Positions 23,578 to 35,484 of a stretch of DNA of 64,000 nt are shown piece by piece. The stretch is from contig NC_043998.1 of the NCBI RefSeq assembly GCF_902150065.1, forward strand, positions 4,472,001-4,536,000. The letters are read 5' to 3'. The translations under genes and the position numbers were made by a program. Under the pieces are notes generated by a model that worked only from the letters and a program-made list of their open reading frames with translations, did not search any database and was not told the origin of the DNA. This stretch comes from Myripristis murdjan (lineage: Eukaryota > Chordata > Actinopteri > Holocentriformes > Holocentridae). Within the stretch, counting starts at the first letter, position 1. Every line of letters starts with the position of its first letter.

Positions 23578-26500
23578 TCAGTGCAGGAAGAAGTCCCTGA
23601 TGCGCGTTGCCTCGATCCAGGGGATGTAGGCAGCAGTGCGGGTGAATACGCTGGGCTTGTTTTCCACAGTGCAGCCGATTGGACCAAAGCTCACCACGCC
23701 GTGCACTTCCCAGCGGTCTCGTCCCAGCTGGCACAGCAGAGGACCACCCGAGTCACCCTGGGAATTAAGCTACGCATTTTAGACCACTGAGCTGCCAGGA
23801 TGCTTCATCACAAGAGATGTAATGGAGTCGATCATTCAGCGTTTGTAAGTGGCAAACCACCAGTCTTACCTGACATGCAGCGGGTGGACCCTCGGTGTCT
23901 CTGAACCCGGCACAGATCATGGAGTCTCGGACCCGGTCGCCCCAGAACTTCTTTTGCCGGCACGTCTTGAAGTCAATAATTGGCAGGCGAGCTTGATTCA
24001 GAGCCTCAGCCAGAGAAACGTTCTCCTTACCACCTGTTATGTATTTAAAGACAACATTCAAATACATCTGCTGTAATATAATAATAGATTTCTATTGCTC
24101 TTGACTATTTGTCAATGCAAATGCTGACTGATCTCTAAACTCTGTTCTAAAAGTTGTTCAATTGGCACAACAACTTGTCCTGGTGCCTTAAGTTTTCCTT
24201 ACTCACCCCGGGTGTCCCCCCAGCCTGTTACCCAGCAGTAGTGCCCTGGCTTGAGGCTGGTCTGCTTGCGCGGCAGGCAGGCGTAGCGGATGAAGTTGGA
24301 GGGCAGGATGTCTGTGCCAGCTTTCACCAGGGCGATGTCGTAGTCCAGCTCGCTGTGAGTGGGGTAACGGAAATGCTCATGACGGTAGATTCGCTTCACG
24401 GGGAAAATCCTCTCGGCCGTCTCTGATCGCTTAAGTTGGTGCTTCCCCAGGACAATCCTCCAGCTCCCAGAATCCTCGGCTTTACCTCTGAGCAATACAA
24501 AGGGAATTAAATAAAGCAATGGCTTGAATCGTAATCTCTTTTCACCAACTGGCTGTTGGTCTAACAGATATTTGGACTGCACTTGCTGCTTACTGTGTAT
24601 CTTTGTGTGTGAGTTAAGTTCTTACTTTTGGAAACAGTGAGCAGCAGTAAGGACCCAGTTTTTGTGAATGAGAGTTCCTCCGCAGACATGTATATAGTGT
24701 TTACTGCCCCTGGGACGAACCTAGGAGATAGGGAGCAATCAGACAATCCCCTCAGTGATCACAGATATTCAAGATTACTTCACTTGCAATCTTAGATAAG
24801 GGTTTATTTCATTTTCCTTACATGGCTCCCAAAAAGCCGTTTTGCCCCTTACACAACGGGAGTTGCCCCAGGTGCAGCACCTCTGGGGCATTTTGTGATT
24901 CAATTTCTTGTCCAAGGGCTCTGAGGCAGTGCTGCTGGATGTGCTAGTAGTGCATCACACCAGCCACCTTCAAGTCCCATCTCCTTGCAGGTATGTAGTC
25001 AGTGCTGCAGCTTTTCAGTGTTTTATCAGCCTCTGTGCCTCTATGACCATTTAATCAACTGATCCCTCTTTAACCCATCAAATAGGGCTACTGGGTCTGT
25101 AATGGCAGCAGGAGACAGACCTGATCTTTAAACATGATCAGTAAAATCTTAAAATTAATTCTCTGTGTTATTGGTAATTAGCAAGGAGATGGCAAAATGT
25201 TGGATCAATTAAAACCCCGGCTTTTGCATTTTGTTACAGTGAGCTTGAGACATTAATGATTTTTGACTGAGGCAGCAAATGAAGGCACTGGAGTGGTTCT
25301 GAGATGGGCCAAAAGCACTGATACATTTTCACTTTTCATTTACATTTGTAGAGACGGAAAACAGCTTGATCTTTTCATTTGTTGGAAGCTAGGCTGAACT
25401 ACAGTCTCTACCTGTTCCTCAAAGGTTCAGTCACTCACAAAAAATACCACTAAGTTTCCACCTACTGGCTGTGTGATGGAGGATGGATTTCAAACACAAT
25501 CAAATGTGATTATTTTGCTCTTGTCCAGTTGCAGAAAGTTCTGAAACTCAACACTTGAAATGTGTGAGGCAGTTTTTGAATAGTCTATGGAGTTTGAGTC
25601 ACTAGGTTTTAACAGGAGGTAAGACAAGGGTAATTTCAGTAGCACCAAATGAAAATCTAATATATTTAGTATGACAATAATGTTGCAAAATACCGAGTAA
25701 GATAAGAAAAGCATGGCGCCACAAGTTTAACTCCGAGGGATTCCCCAGGTGATATCTGCTAAGGAACATGAAAACTAGGTACTTTCTGAGAGACAGAATC
25801 TTAACAATCTCAGTGCTGAGCCAGAGATCCACCCACAGTGCTTAAGACAAGAAATTAAAATTAGAAGACCATCTGCATCAAACACAGTCTTAAATTCTTA
25901 AAGGTATATTAACGTTCTCCAGCATCTGCTATTGGAGAAAAGTAATTTGTTACTGTGAAAAGGGCTGTCTCTGTGCTATGTAGTGGTCTAAAATCTGATG
26001 GAAATGTAAAACTGGTGGTCAAGAAAGATAGCAAATGCGTAATAAAAACTAGATGTCTATCAGTGTTTGTTAATAACAATAGTTTATAGATAGGCACAGG
26101 CAAGTGTACAAGTATTCAAGCGCTCAATACTTTCTTGTCCCTTGAATCTGAATATTTTAGAAGCCAGAGACATTAATAAAAATGCTGATATACAGTACCT
26201 GTAATGAGACCTGCCATGGCCAGGAGTGAGGTCGGGCCTCATTCCCTGACACAATCCTTTCAGCCATGTTGGGCTTGAAGTAGGCCATGCCGCAATCCTT
26301 AGGCCAGTCTGGCAGGAGAGAGCACACAAAACTTAGAATAAATACAATCCCAGCAATCACAGAGGAAACAATGAAAAAAAAAAAAAAAAAAGTCAAGATG
26401 CTAGGAGAACAATTTTCAAAAGTAGTCTGTAGGTTCATTGCGGCTGTGTTCGGAGGCACATATTCTCCTGTGCATCTGTTGAAGTATATTCCAAGTGGGT

Positions 26501-26642
26501 ATTTCCTCTCACCCAGGTGGAGGACTTTGTGCTGGGGCTGTCGTCCGGGGGTCAGTGTGTATGCAGCTGCAGGCAGAGCCGCCAGGCTCAGCAGCAGCAG
26601 CAGTGGCGGCAGGAGAAGTGGAGGGGGTCCTGGAACAGCCAT
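23578..26642 (-). CDS. Secreted S1-family serine protease, elastase/chymotrypsin-like
   Basis: Six exons in transcript order: 26642-26513, 26308-26199, 24720-24626, 24487-24207, 24033-23870 and 23757-23578. The phases agree and give 319 aa. A Leu-rich signal peptide (about residues 1-27) is followed by a pro-region of about 38 residues with one Cys (WPKDCG). Activation would be at MAER|IVSG. The catalytic triad is visible: His in LTAAHC, Asp in DYDIALV and Ser in GDSGGP. The residues aligning with chymotrypsin 189-192 are Ala-Ala-Cys-Gln and 226 aligns with Ser, so it is not trypsin-like. The C-terminal part ([14 protein letters not shown]) most resembles pancreatic elastases. The pro-region Cys and the Cys in RYACLP could pair, keeping the pro-chain attached as in chymotrypsin. 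An upstream in-frame Met (26672) is possible but gives a less typical signal peptide. I do not recognise the exact orthologue. Confidence 0.9.
25490..26000 (-). mobile_element. L2/CR1-like LINE relic (reverse-transcriptase fragments)
   Basis: It lies in the second intron of the serine protease, on the same strand. Decayed but ordered RT pieces can be read on the minus strand. An [11 protein letters not shown] block (about 25990-25905) matches the fish LINE consensus form FRxxHSTETAL. Further 3' is a weak GVPQGS/GPLLF-like block (about 25745-25690), and then [11 protein letters not shown] (about 25555-25520) resembling QNFLQLNxxKTE. Frames change between blocks, so it is an old inactive copy. 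Family assignment is from memory of motif style. Confidence 0.65.
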
Positions 26643-26699
26643 CGTCTTCCTCAGAATCACCAGCCGGCACACATCTCATGCTATTTATACCAGGCAGCA

Positions 26700-28150
26700 A
26701 ACACACTTAGATGTACATGTGCACAGGTACACACACACACAACCATAAACAACAGCACACCTCCAGAGACAATGGGTGGTAGCACAACAAAGAACAAGCG
26801 CTGGATTGTTCTCCTGTAGCTATGGGCTTCCACTGCCACTGAGATAGGAGATTCGGGGAGTCCCATCAGCACTTTCACATACACATACATACATATGTGC
26901 TCACTGCTCATATACACCAACATGTACAAAGGACAAAGGCAGCACAGCTCTGTTTACACACACAAACAGTCACACTCACCTCTTCCAGTATCATAGCGTC
27001 ATGTCACAAGTCATGTGAATGGCACAGTGACCTGCAAATGACCTTCATCTCAGATACGACAGATTCCCGCGTAATGGCACTCACTTCACCCTGTGTAAAC
27101 ATGACTTTGAGGAAGAGCTGCACTTTCATCTGCCCGAAGATGCTTTATATGGCAATTTATTTTCATGAGCCAAAACTGTGAGCAACGAACAACCTTGAGT
27201 AAGATCAAGATCATGAGAAATGAATAAGTAGAGAAAAGCAAAAGAGAATCACAGACCCACGTAGCCAGATAAACACTCACACATATGCATACACACACAC
27301 ACTCACACACACATCTGTGTTGTTTGTTCCTAACCAGTGAAATATGACAACAATAACTCCAGTGGAAGCAACTAGTGAGTGGAGCTTTTTACTACGGTGA
27401 ATGAGAGAGAATGTGCCTGCTCATCTGAACAGCAGCGACTGAATGGTCATACCACCACCATGGTTCACCAAGTTTAAACATAACTGAACTTTGTATATGT
27501 TTTTCACCGTGAATGAGTGAGCGAGTGACTTGAGCGAGTCTATGAAGTGAGTGAGGCAGAGAGGGAACGATTAGCTGCATGTTTTGGGTGTGCAGTGAGC
27601 TACAAAATATCCACGCATGACATGGCAGTGGATGACTGTCAGACCAAATATCTGAGCACTGTAAATGTGGTTGTCAGGCTAGGCATGTGGACTTTACAAG
27701 GAATTGTATCTGGAATAGTGTAAGTAATACCACATGAATTCTTTTTCATTACTTTTTCATCGTGTGTCTCTCATTTGCAAGCATCCATACTTAATCTTCA
27801 AAAACAGAAATGCAGTGTTGAAATATTTACAGCCACAGACACAGAAGAATGACCTTTGGTTTTATTTCACACACGCACGAGTCAATGTCATTTCACCTTC
27901 TTTTATCTGTCTCACAAATTTAACTCTTCACCTTCACCTGCACTTCACCAGATGTATTCAGATATGTATTTATTTAATACTATTTAACAGCATATCTTAA
28001 TTAGGTGAAGAACCGTTTTTCGACTGTTACACCTCTATTCCTTTACCAAACCACAACCGGTTATTATTTTAAACCACACAGATCCAGTGCTTTTCGCAGA
28101 TTGATTTAGAGTTCCGTTAGTGTGGTTTTTATGCAAACGTCATGAGCTCT
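26700..28150. other. Intergenic DNA between the protease and gprin2
   Basis: No coding evidence. It contains short CA runs (near 26735 and 27290-27312) and AT-rich sequence. Both flanking genes are on the minus strand, so the protease promoter should lie at about 26650-26800. A TATA-like element reading TATAAATA on the minus strand (about 26684-26691) lies about 45 bases above the chosen start codon. Confidence 0.5.
27969..27974 (-). promoter_or_regulatory. Candidate gprin2 poly(A) signal
   Basis: AATAAA on the minus strand, about 210 bases after the gprin2 stop codon. Confidence 0.35.
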
Positions 28151-28185
28151 TAAAGTATCTGAAAAGTCTCTCAAAGTCTCACACA

Positions 28186-30306
28186 TCAGTCATTGGCTTT
28201 TCTGGAGCCCCCACACCAGCCGGGCCTCAGTGACCTAATCACGCTCTTCTTCTGGCTGCGTCTGCTCCCATGGGAGGATGGCTTTTGATGTCTTGCACCC
28301 TCTTCCCCATACACCTCCCCTTCCTCCCCTTCACCATCTTTTTCTTTTTCATATTCCTCTGCCTTCCTGGTTTCATCCAAAACCTCTGCGGTTTCCTCCT
28401 TTTTTCCACCCTCTTTCTCCAGCTCATTCTCTGCCTCTGCCTCTGCCTCTGCATCTGGCATCACCTCACTCTGACTCTCCACCATTGAGGTTGCTGTATC
28501 AACCATCACTGGGGGGCTTGGCTTCACTATGTTTTCTACCACAGGAGTCTTTGCTACTTTGGCAGCAGTCCTTTTCTTGGACTTATGTTTTGGTTTCTTT
28601 GGGCTTTCTTTGTCCTTGCTGCTCTGCAGTTCCAGGTGTCTCTGTATGGCTGTGCTCAGCTCATCAGGGTCCAAGGATGCTCCATACACATCCCACGTCA
28701 ACCCATCCTCATCCCACTGGACCTGCTTCATGCTGCTCCTCCTCCCCAGCTCGCCCCGCTCTCCACCCCTACACTTGTCTTCCCCCTGGACCTTCAGACA
28801 GGACCTCCTCCTCTCCATGGGGTGCGATAAAGGAGAGCTAACTATGCACACAGAGCCATCCCCAGGCCCTTCTTCCTCCTCTCCACTGTCCATTGGGAAC
28901 ATGCTAGAGGAAGGTGACACTAGGTTAGAGTTGGACCCTAGTGAGGACCTCAGGTTCAGTCTTGACCCAGGTGGCGAGCCCAAGATGGAGTGGGAGCCCA
29001 TGTTGGAGGACATGTTCCTCCTTATATTCCACCAGGATCCTGCAGGAGAGACCGTCTGCACCGCCACATCTACCAACTCTAGTTGTGATGTCATCGTCCC
29101 TTCCTCCAGCGTAACGGCCCCCTCTTCCCTAAGCACCTCCCCCTTTAGAGCCCTCGGTGATGCCATTAAGTTTGTGATCCCCTGTCCGGACTGGTTAGAG
29201 TCACACCTGCAGTAACTGTCCAACCATGAGTCACTCAGGGAAGAGACCAGGGCTGGCCTCCACCCTTGGCAAGGGAAGAAACCTTTTGGACTGCTGTGTC
29301 CTGGCTGCCATGGCAACTCCAGGCGGCAAACAGATGGTTCTTCCTTTGATTCTTGTCCTTCCACTGGAGGGTTGGATGCTTGGGACATAAAAATTGGGAC
29401 ATCAGCGGGGCTTTCCATGCCAACCCCCAGGGGCTGTGTGCCTCCATGGTTGAAAGTGACACCGGGCAGACTCTCTACAGAGGCTTCCACAAGGCATCCA
29501 CGCTCTGCAGAAACACTCTCATATCCACCCTCTTCCTCTAAGTTGATGAGGGAGGTGGGTGGGGAAGGAAAATGAAAGCACTGGGTGTGATTTGCCAGAA
29601 AGGACTCATCTTCTGTCCCGGTGAGCTGGACAGTTCCAGGTGAGTAGTCCGGTAAGGGTGGTGGAGGCAGGGGCGAGGCAGTGGACGAGGGCGTAAGCTT
29701 GTCTTCCCGTTGATGTACGCCCAGTGGTAATGAAGGTGAGAATGGTTCTGCGGGTGCCAAGGATGGGGTTTGGTGGGGTGAAACTAAGGGGGAGAGCGTG
29801 GTAGAGAGTGAGGTTATTTTGGATATGGGGGAGTCTGGTGCAGCAGGGCAGAGGGTTTCCTGGGTTAGACTCCAGGGGCACATTGTCTCTCCCGTCCAAA
29901 CAGCAGTGTCTGGAGTGCTACTGCCGCTGTGTGCGCTCCCACTGCACACACTCCACTGCTCTGCATTTGGAGCACATTGCTCACCGAGTGGGAGAGAGCT
30001 GTGTGTGTTTCCTGTGTTGATACGCTGGAGTACATGAGCATGCAGTTGCTGGAGTGTAGGCGAGTTTTTCTCGGAGTGTGTGTTGGTACTGGAGCTTCGT
30101 TTCAGGTCCACTCTGGTCCAGGCCGGGTCCCGCTTGTGTGGAGCTCCCACTGCCATGAGCATATCCACGGAGCTCTTGGACAGGGAGAAAATGGGTGCCC
30201 GATCATCATCTTCCTCTATTCTCTCCGTCCCAGCTTCAGCGGGGGACGTGACCCAGCTGCCACTGGGCTTGAAGTGCTCAGACACAGGGCGACCAGACCT
30301 CGCCAT
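28186..30306 (-). CDS. gprin2: GPRIN2, G-protein-regulated inducer of neurite outgrowth 2
   Basis: The whole 706-aa coding region is one exon. A 3' splice acceptor 10 bases above the ATG (minus strand, 30318-30317) implies at least one upstream non-coding exon. Most of the protein is disordered and rich in Ser, Pro and Gly. The conserved part is C-terminal: VQWDEDGLTWDVYGASLDP with LSTAIQRHLELQ, the signature shared by GPRIN1-3. A basic, acidic low-complexity stretch follows, with a last segment KKSVIRSLRPGWCGG that parallels the human GPRIN2 end (basic, with Cys that may be palmitoylated). The family binds activated Go/Gi/Gz alpha subunits at the membrane and promotes neurite growth. The human protein is shorter (about 458 aa). 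Position beside syt15 and near timm23 matches human 10q11, which supports GPRIN2 over GPRIN1 or GPRIN3. Confidence 0.9.
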   Translation of the reverse strand: MARSGRPVSEHFKPSGSWVTSPAEAGTERIEEDDDRAPIFSLSKSSVDMLMAVGAPHKRDPAWTRVDLKRSSSTNTHSEKNSPTLQQLHAHVLQRINTGNTHSSLPLGEQCAPNAEQWSVCSGSAHSGSSTPDTAVWTGETMCPWSLTQETLCPAAPDSPISKITSLSTTLSPLVSPHQTPSLAPAEPFSPSLPLGVHQREDKLTPSSTASPLPPPPLPDYSPGTVQLTGTEDESFLANHTQCFHFPSPPTSLINLEEEGGYESVSAERGCLVEASVESLPGVTFNHGGTQPLGVGMESPADVPIFMSQASNPPVEGQESKEEPSVCRLELPWQPGHSSPKGFFPCQGWRPALVSSLSDSWLDSYCRCDSNQSGQGITNLMASPRALKGEVLREEGAVTLEEGTMTSQLELVDVAVQTVSPAGSWWNIRRNMSSNMGSHSILGSPPGSRLNLRSSLGSNSNLVSPSSSMFPMDSGEEEEGPGDGSVCIVSSPLSHPMERRRSCLKVQGEDKCRGGERGELGRRSSMKQVQWDEDGLTWDVYGASLDPDELSTAIQRHLELQSSKDKESPKKPKHKSKKRTAAKVAKTPVVENIVKPSPPVMVDTATSMVESQSEVMPDAEAEAEAENELEKEGGKKEETAEVLDETRKAEEYEKEKDGEGEEGEVYGEEGARHQKPSSHGSRRSQKKSVIRSLRPGWCGGSRKAND

Positions 30307-30316
30307 AGCAACCACA

Positions 30317-31275
30317 CTAAAACACACAAAACAAAATGACACGTTTTTGATTCTTGAATTGCTCTTTATCCTGAATCTATTCTGTCTCTCTTTATTCTTT
30401 CTCACCCACTTGCACAGGCCCACAGTCCTGCCTTTGCACAGACACACACACATACACACACATGCATGCCCAGATTAGCCTAATCAGATTGCACAGACCA
30501 GATTATTAGATTATTTAGACAAAAGATGGATTGAGTAGGACAGATTTAAGAGACCTTTTGGCCTTTGCTTGGCAGAAGACTGAGAGCTGCAGCAGAAGGA
30601 AACAGAGAGCACGGGGAGGGGAGAGGAGATAAATAAGAGGATAAAAATAGGCTGCCAAAAATCAATTTAGAAGTAACCAGCTTTTGTTATGCCATCCAAC
30701 AGAAACATTGTGAGGCAACGCTGTGCCCAACTAGAACAAAACACCCAGGTAAACTATATTTGGCTTAAATCGTTCCCTTGCCCTGGGCTTCACCTCTGTC
30801 CCAAACCGACCTGTTTAATTTTATCCTCTTCCTAAGCGGAAGAATAAACACTCAGTACAATAAGTATGACTGTTCCTTGTACACAAAAATAACTTCTTAC
30901 CTCTCTGCTCATACCCAGCCTTCTGTTTTCCTCGCCATGTGTATGAGCTCAATGAGCAGAATTCCTGTTAAATGGCTCCGGACCTTCCTCTCCTCATTCC
31001 TTCCTCGGTCTCTGCTTCTTAAGAAGATCACCCATTTTGCTCTCCTCGCACAGCCTTGCACACACTCCTCAGTATCTTATCCTCTGTCTTGTTTGTTGTG
31101 ACAGAACCCTCTATCTCCTCTGAAGACGCTGTCACGGCGAATATGTAGTTTTCTGCAATGTACATGTGTCTGTGTGTGTATGCGTATATGCCATTACGCT
31201 ACTTTCAATGCCAAGGATTAGCTTCTTTCATCTCATTAGCTGTTGTCCAATCTCTGAACAGAGCTTGAGTGTTTG

Positions 31276-31309
<34 letters not shown>

Positions 31310-31858
31310 TGTGTGTGTGCGTCTGAACCAGGAGCGTGTGGATAAGCAGCTACAGTGAGAGCCAGAAGCATTCTGGTCCTGAGTCAAGATCAAGCCATTG
31401 ATTTTACAAGCATTGTCAGGCATCAGGACAGCCTCATTAAATATATAGACAATTATTTATATGGTAAACATATGAAGGAGGGTTCAGATGAAACCTGTTA
31501 GACCGGTGGATAAATGTAAAGAAAGAAAAGAAAGGAGAAAAAGCAGGAAAAGACAAAAACAAATATGGTATGAAAGGGTATGAGACTAGCAGCCAACAAA
31601 ACAAGTCAGATAAGAGTGTGAATCAGCCAGCTGTGCCTCGGTCTCACGGCTCTCCAGAGTCGCCATGAACACACACATTCAAACTGTATGTGCACCGCTG
31701 TCATGGAGGGTGATTAGAAAAGACTGTCTCTCTCGGTTTGACAAACTAATTTGAGGGAGCATCAGTCTGTCTGAGTGAAAGTCGCCAGGAAGAAAATAGA
31801 GGGAAATAGATGGTTAAACGTCTGTTAGGTTTGGAGCTGAATGATAAATTGTTTCTCC
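30317..31858. other. Divergent gap between gprin2 and syt15
   Basis: gprin2 runs left and syt15 runs right, so this 1.5 kb should hold the 5' non-coding exon(s) of gprin2 and the syt15 promoter. No further coding region is supported. A (TG)n run lies at about 31279-31320. Confidence 0.55.
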
Positions 31859-33858
31859 ATGGCAGGTAAGCAGAAAACTGGACGGGGCCCAGCTCGATGT
31901 CTCTCTGTCAGCCTCATTCTCCCCGTGTCTCCTGGTTTCATCGTTTATCTGTAATTTCTGTTTTCAGGCCAGATGTTAGTGTTGGCAGTGGGTTTGCCTG
32001 TGGGTCTCCTGTTCATAGTGCTGATGGCTCTAATGGCTTATTATCTGTGGAGGAGGAAGAGGCAGCAGCGATACGAGGAGCTGGTGTCCATGTCTCCCCA
32101 AGTCCCAGCATGCACCGCTCCAGTGATCTTGGTTTCTCAAGGCTCCTGGTCCAGGTTAGCACCTCACATCTCCTTTCACACAAAACACACAAGTAACAGT
32201 TCAGCATGAAACTAACATCATGTATCTTAAAGTCCCCAGTCCAGAATTTCCTCAGCATCTGAATCTTTAAAGCATTTGATTTATATATGGAAAGCCTTGT
32301 GCAGCTTGTTCAACCCATTATTATTGTTATTATATAACATGTCAGTTTCTTGCAGCAGTTCATGGTAAATATACAAAGGTATCACAATTAACTTGAAAAT
32401 GATAATACTGACGTGAGTCTTTGCATCTCCATGAAAGGCCGGATGAGATCCCTTTCACTCTGCCGCCCCGCTTCACACCACGAAACCACAGCAGTCTGAA
32501 GAATGAGGCGGGGAGAGTGGAGGAGGAGGAGGAGGAGGAGGAGGAGGAGGAGGGGATGAAGGTGGCAGGCCAGAGAGACATACTGGCCCATCGTGGATCA
32601 CTCTCAGTAAGGAGTAGGTTAACTCCCCCATACTCACTTAAAAAAAGTCTCTTCACTTTTTTTTAAGCTGACAGTGAAATTCATCTACTACCTAAAAGGA
32701 GGTGGCAGTTATATTTTATATGTCATGACATGTGAATTTTCATAATTGGGTATTGTATTACAATATGATACAATACACAATACATATTTTATTATTTGTT
32801 ATAAATATGATACAGTTCATAATAAATTAAAGTCCACTGACAACAAAGTATGACTGACTTTCTATTAATGCCATTGGATTCTTAGATTAAAAAACTGAAA
32901 ATGCTGAAAGTGCAACAATATAATTTTGATGGGCAGCTTGTGAAATTGTGATGGGCAAGCCTTTTAATTTGTGATTACAATAAAAAAAAAATAAATAAAG
33001 TGTAGCTCATATTGTGATTAATTTTATATTTGATATTGTCACATTTGTATACTGAGTGATATACTGAATTTCAATACTCAGTCTTATAGGTGGACTACTT
33101 CCTTTGTGGCTCTTTATTAGGCATATTATTCATGTGTAGAGAGGAGACATTTAATTATGATTGTGATTGTGATATGCCATAACCCATACAAAAAATCCTA
33201 TACTTAACAACAATATAATATCATATAGTATTGTATTCCTTTAAAATCTGGTGATATTTGGGACCTATGTGTTTTCATACAGTGTAACCATATCTTGTCT
33301 ATTTTTATATCCAATAGGCTGGTACCCAGTTGGGACAGTGCTGGCTGGTCTGTACTGTGTTCCCACTCTGAATGAGGTGGTGGCCCCCCCTCCTGGCCTG
33401 GCCACACGCCTCTGCTTTGCTGTAGAGTATCGCCACAGCAGCGAGCAGCTCATGGTCTCACTGCTCCGCCTTGGCAATCTCCCGCCCCATTTCCATGGTA
33501 ACGTCACGCTGGTGGAACTGCGGCTCCTCCCTGACGACCGTCGACCTCACCAGGCCAAGGCCAGGGGCACGGGACCCGACCCGGAGTTCAATGACTGTTT
33601 CGTTTTCCAGGTGAGGAGACTCAACTCTCCACGCCCTCTGCATCATCTATTCAGGCACGCGCATTCACCCACATATGCATCTCCCCCCAGGTGTCAGGGG
33701 TGTGTGTGTCTCGGAGCACCCTGAGTGTGTGTGTGATGAGTGTGGAGCAAGCAGGTAAGCGCCATGCAGTGGGAAGGGTGCTGTTTCCCCTGGAGGGTGA
33801 ACTGGGTCAGGCTGGCAGGGTGCTGTGGAGAGACCTGGAGGCAGAGGAGGACACACAG

Positions 33859-33889
<31 letters not shown>

Positions 33890-35214
33890 ACAAATAAATG
33901 CACCTGTGCACGCTCAGGCACACACAGCTACTTGCACACAGCCTCCTGATCCCTGTGCTTGCCCCACCTCCCTCTCTGTGTCAGTGCTCAGAGCTGGGTG
34001 ATGTCCTGGTGTCTCTCAGCTACACTCCGTCTCTGCAGCACCTCACTGTGGTGCCGCTGAGGGCACGAGGCCTGCAGCTGCTCACAGACGCAGGTAAGAG
34101 GCTGGGAAAGCTCCTGCTGATGTGTGTCTGTGCATCCAACATGCCTTTATGCTGCAGTTTGAATGGTAAACTATTCAGCCAGCTGTACTCGGGGCAACTG
34201 GGTGTGCAGGAAAATCTGACAGATCGCATCATGGACATTGAGACAATGCGTGTGTCTATGTGTGGCTCCTCCCAGGTGTGTGTGTCCAGGTGAGCCTGCA
34301 CATACACACTAAGGTGGTGAAGACCAAGTGCAGCTCTGTGGTAAAAGGTGAGGTCGACCCTCACTTCAACCACAAGATGACCTTTAAACTGCGACAGCAG
34401 CAGCTGGATGAGGCCTGTCTGAGGCTGGAGCTGCAGCAGCCGAATGCCATCCCTTCAGGTGACTTTTTAGAGTTTTTTTCTGGAATAATAATCCCAGTGT
34501 GGTTTGTTTGTATTTTTATATGAAAATCCCATTACCTTTTCATCCTGGAAAACAGTGCACATTCAGTCACAAAATCATGAGGAACTAGATGAGGAACAAC
34601 CTGTTTCAGGTTGTTGTGGCCAGGGAAGGGACAGGAAAGGTAAACAAAAGTTGAGTGTTCAGAGTTGACCACATTCTCACATGTGGTTGCATATATGTTG
34701 TACAGGAGAAACTGGGGAACATGATGGACATATTCCCTGCTGCCTTAAAGGTCTTTCTCACTTTCTGAATTAATTACTTAATTCATTTTGATTCGATTTG
34801 ATTAATCCACATGCTTTTTAAACTATTTCTATCACTGGAATTAGCCTGGAGTGCAAATGTGTCAGCCTGGTTAACCAATACCAATAAGAAAAAGAAAAAC
34901 AACTGAATTAGTTTCATATTGTTGCTGTGAAGTGAATTTTTTTCATTCCAGTTTCGCTCAAGGGGTAACATCTCTGTGGGTTGAGAGAGCTCAAAATTTA
35001 GACTGTTTCATCTTAGTTCTTGAAAAGCTAGCATTTGGGTAATTTCACCCTTACAGCCTTCTTCTCTCCCCCAGAGGCTCCGGCCTTGCTGGGAGTGCTG
35101 GTGTTGGGTCCCTTTATGTACGCCAGGGGCCCTCAGCTGCAGCACTGGATGGACATGGTCAACACACCGCAGGAAGTGGTCAAACAGTGGCACGGCCTGG
35201 GCAGAGGCACTTAG
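31859..35214 (+). CDS. syt15: Synaptotagmin-15
   Basis: Exons: 31859-31865 (ATG GCA G only), 31968-32154, 32438-32606, 33318-33610, 33691-33858, 33985-34093, 34276-34458 and 35075-35214; about 418 aa. A short N-terminus (MAGQMLVLAVGLPVGL) runs into one transmembrane helix stopped by WRRKRQQR, then a linker with a run of 12 Glu. C2A begins near LCFAVEYRHSSEQL, and C2B near GDVLVSLSYTPSLQHLTVVP. The C-terminus GPFMYARGPQLQHW and EVVKQWHGL matches mammalian SYT15. This synaptotagmin lacks most Ca2+-binding aspartates of C2A and is regarded as Ca2+-independent in membrane traffic. The junction between 32606 and 33318 is out of phase by one base, so a small exon in that intron, or another splice site, has been missed. 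All other junctions are in phase. Confidence 0.9.
32521..32555 (+). repeat. Coding (GAG)n repeat in syt15
   Basis: Triplet repeat encoding a Glu run in the linker between the transmembrane helix and C2A. Being in triplets, length changes keep the frame. Confidence 0.9.
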
Positions 35215-35478
35215 CACACACACACTTGCACACATACACTCACAGGAAAACATGTGCAGGTACATACACACGTCTTAAAATAATAATAATAAAAAAAATC
35301 TGCCATAATATGTTCTGTATACGCAAAATGAGAAAAAATATAATAAAGCTCTATGCAGCCAAGCCCAGTGTAACTGGTAGTGTGGCGTGGTGTGTGTGTG
35401 TATGAGGGAGATGATTTTGGTGAAAGAGCATCACTGAATCAGGAGTTGGTGTTCCTTGATGAAACCAAGAATGGCTAC

Positions 35479-35484
35479 AATAAA
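35479..35484 (+). promoter_or_regulatory. Candidate syt15 poly(A) signal
   Basis: AATAAA 265 bases after the stop. An alternative lies at 35342-35347. The nat9 leader starts within the next 400 bases, so the gap between the two genes is very small. Confidence 0.45.

Noticed and set aside
28278-29215. Long plus-strand open frames opposite gprin2
   Set aside because: The minus-strand frame carries the GPRIN signature. The plus-strand frames are shadows with no recognisable content.
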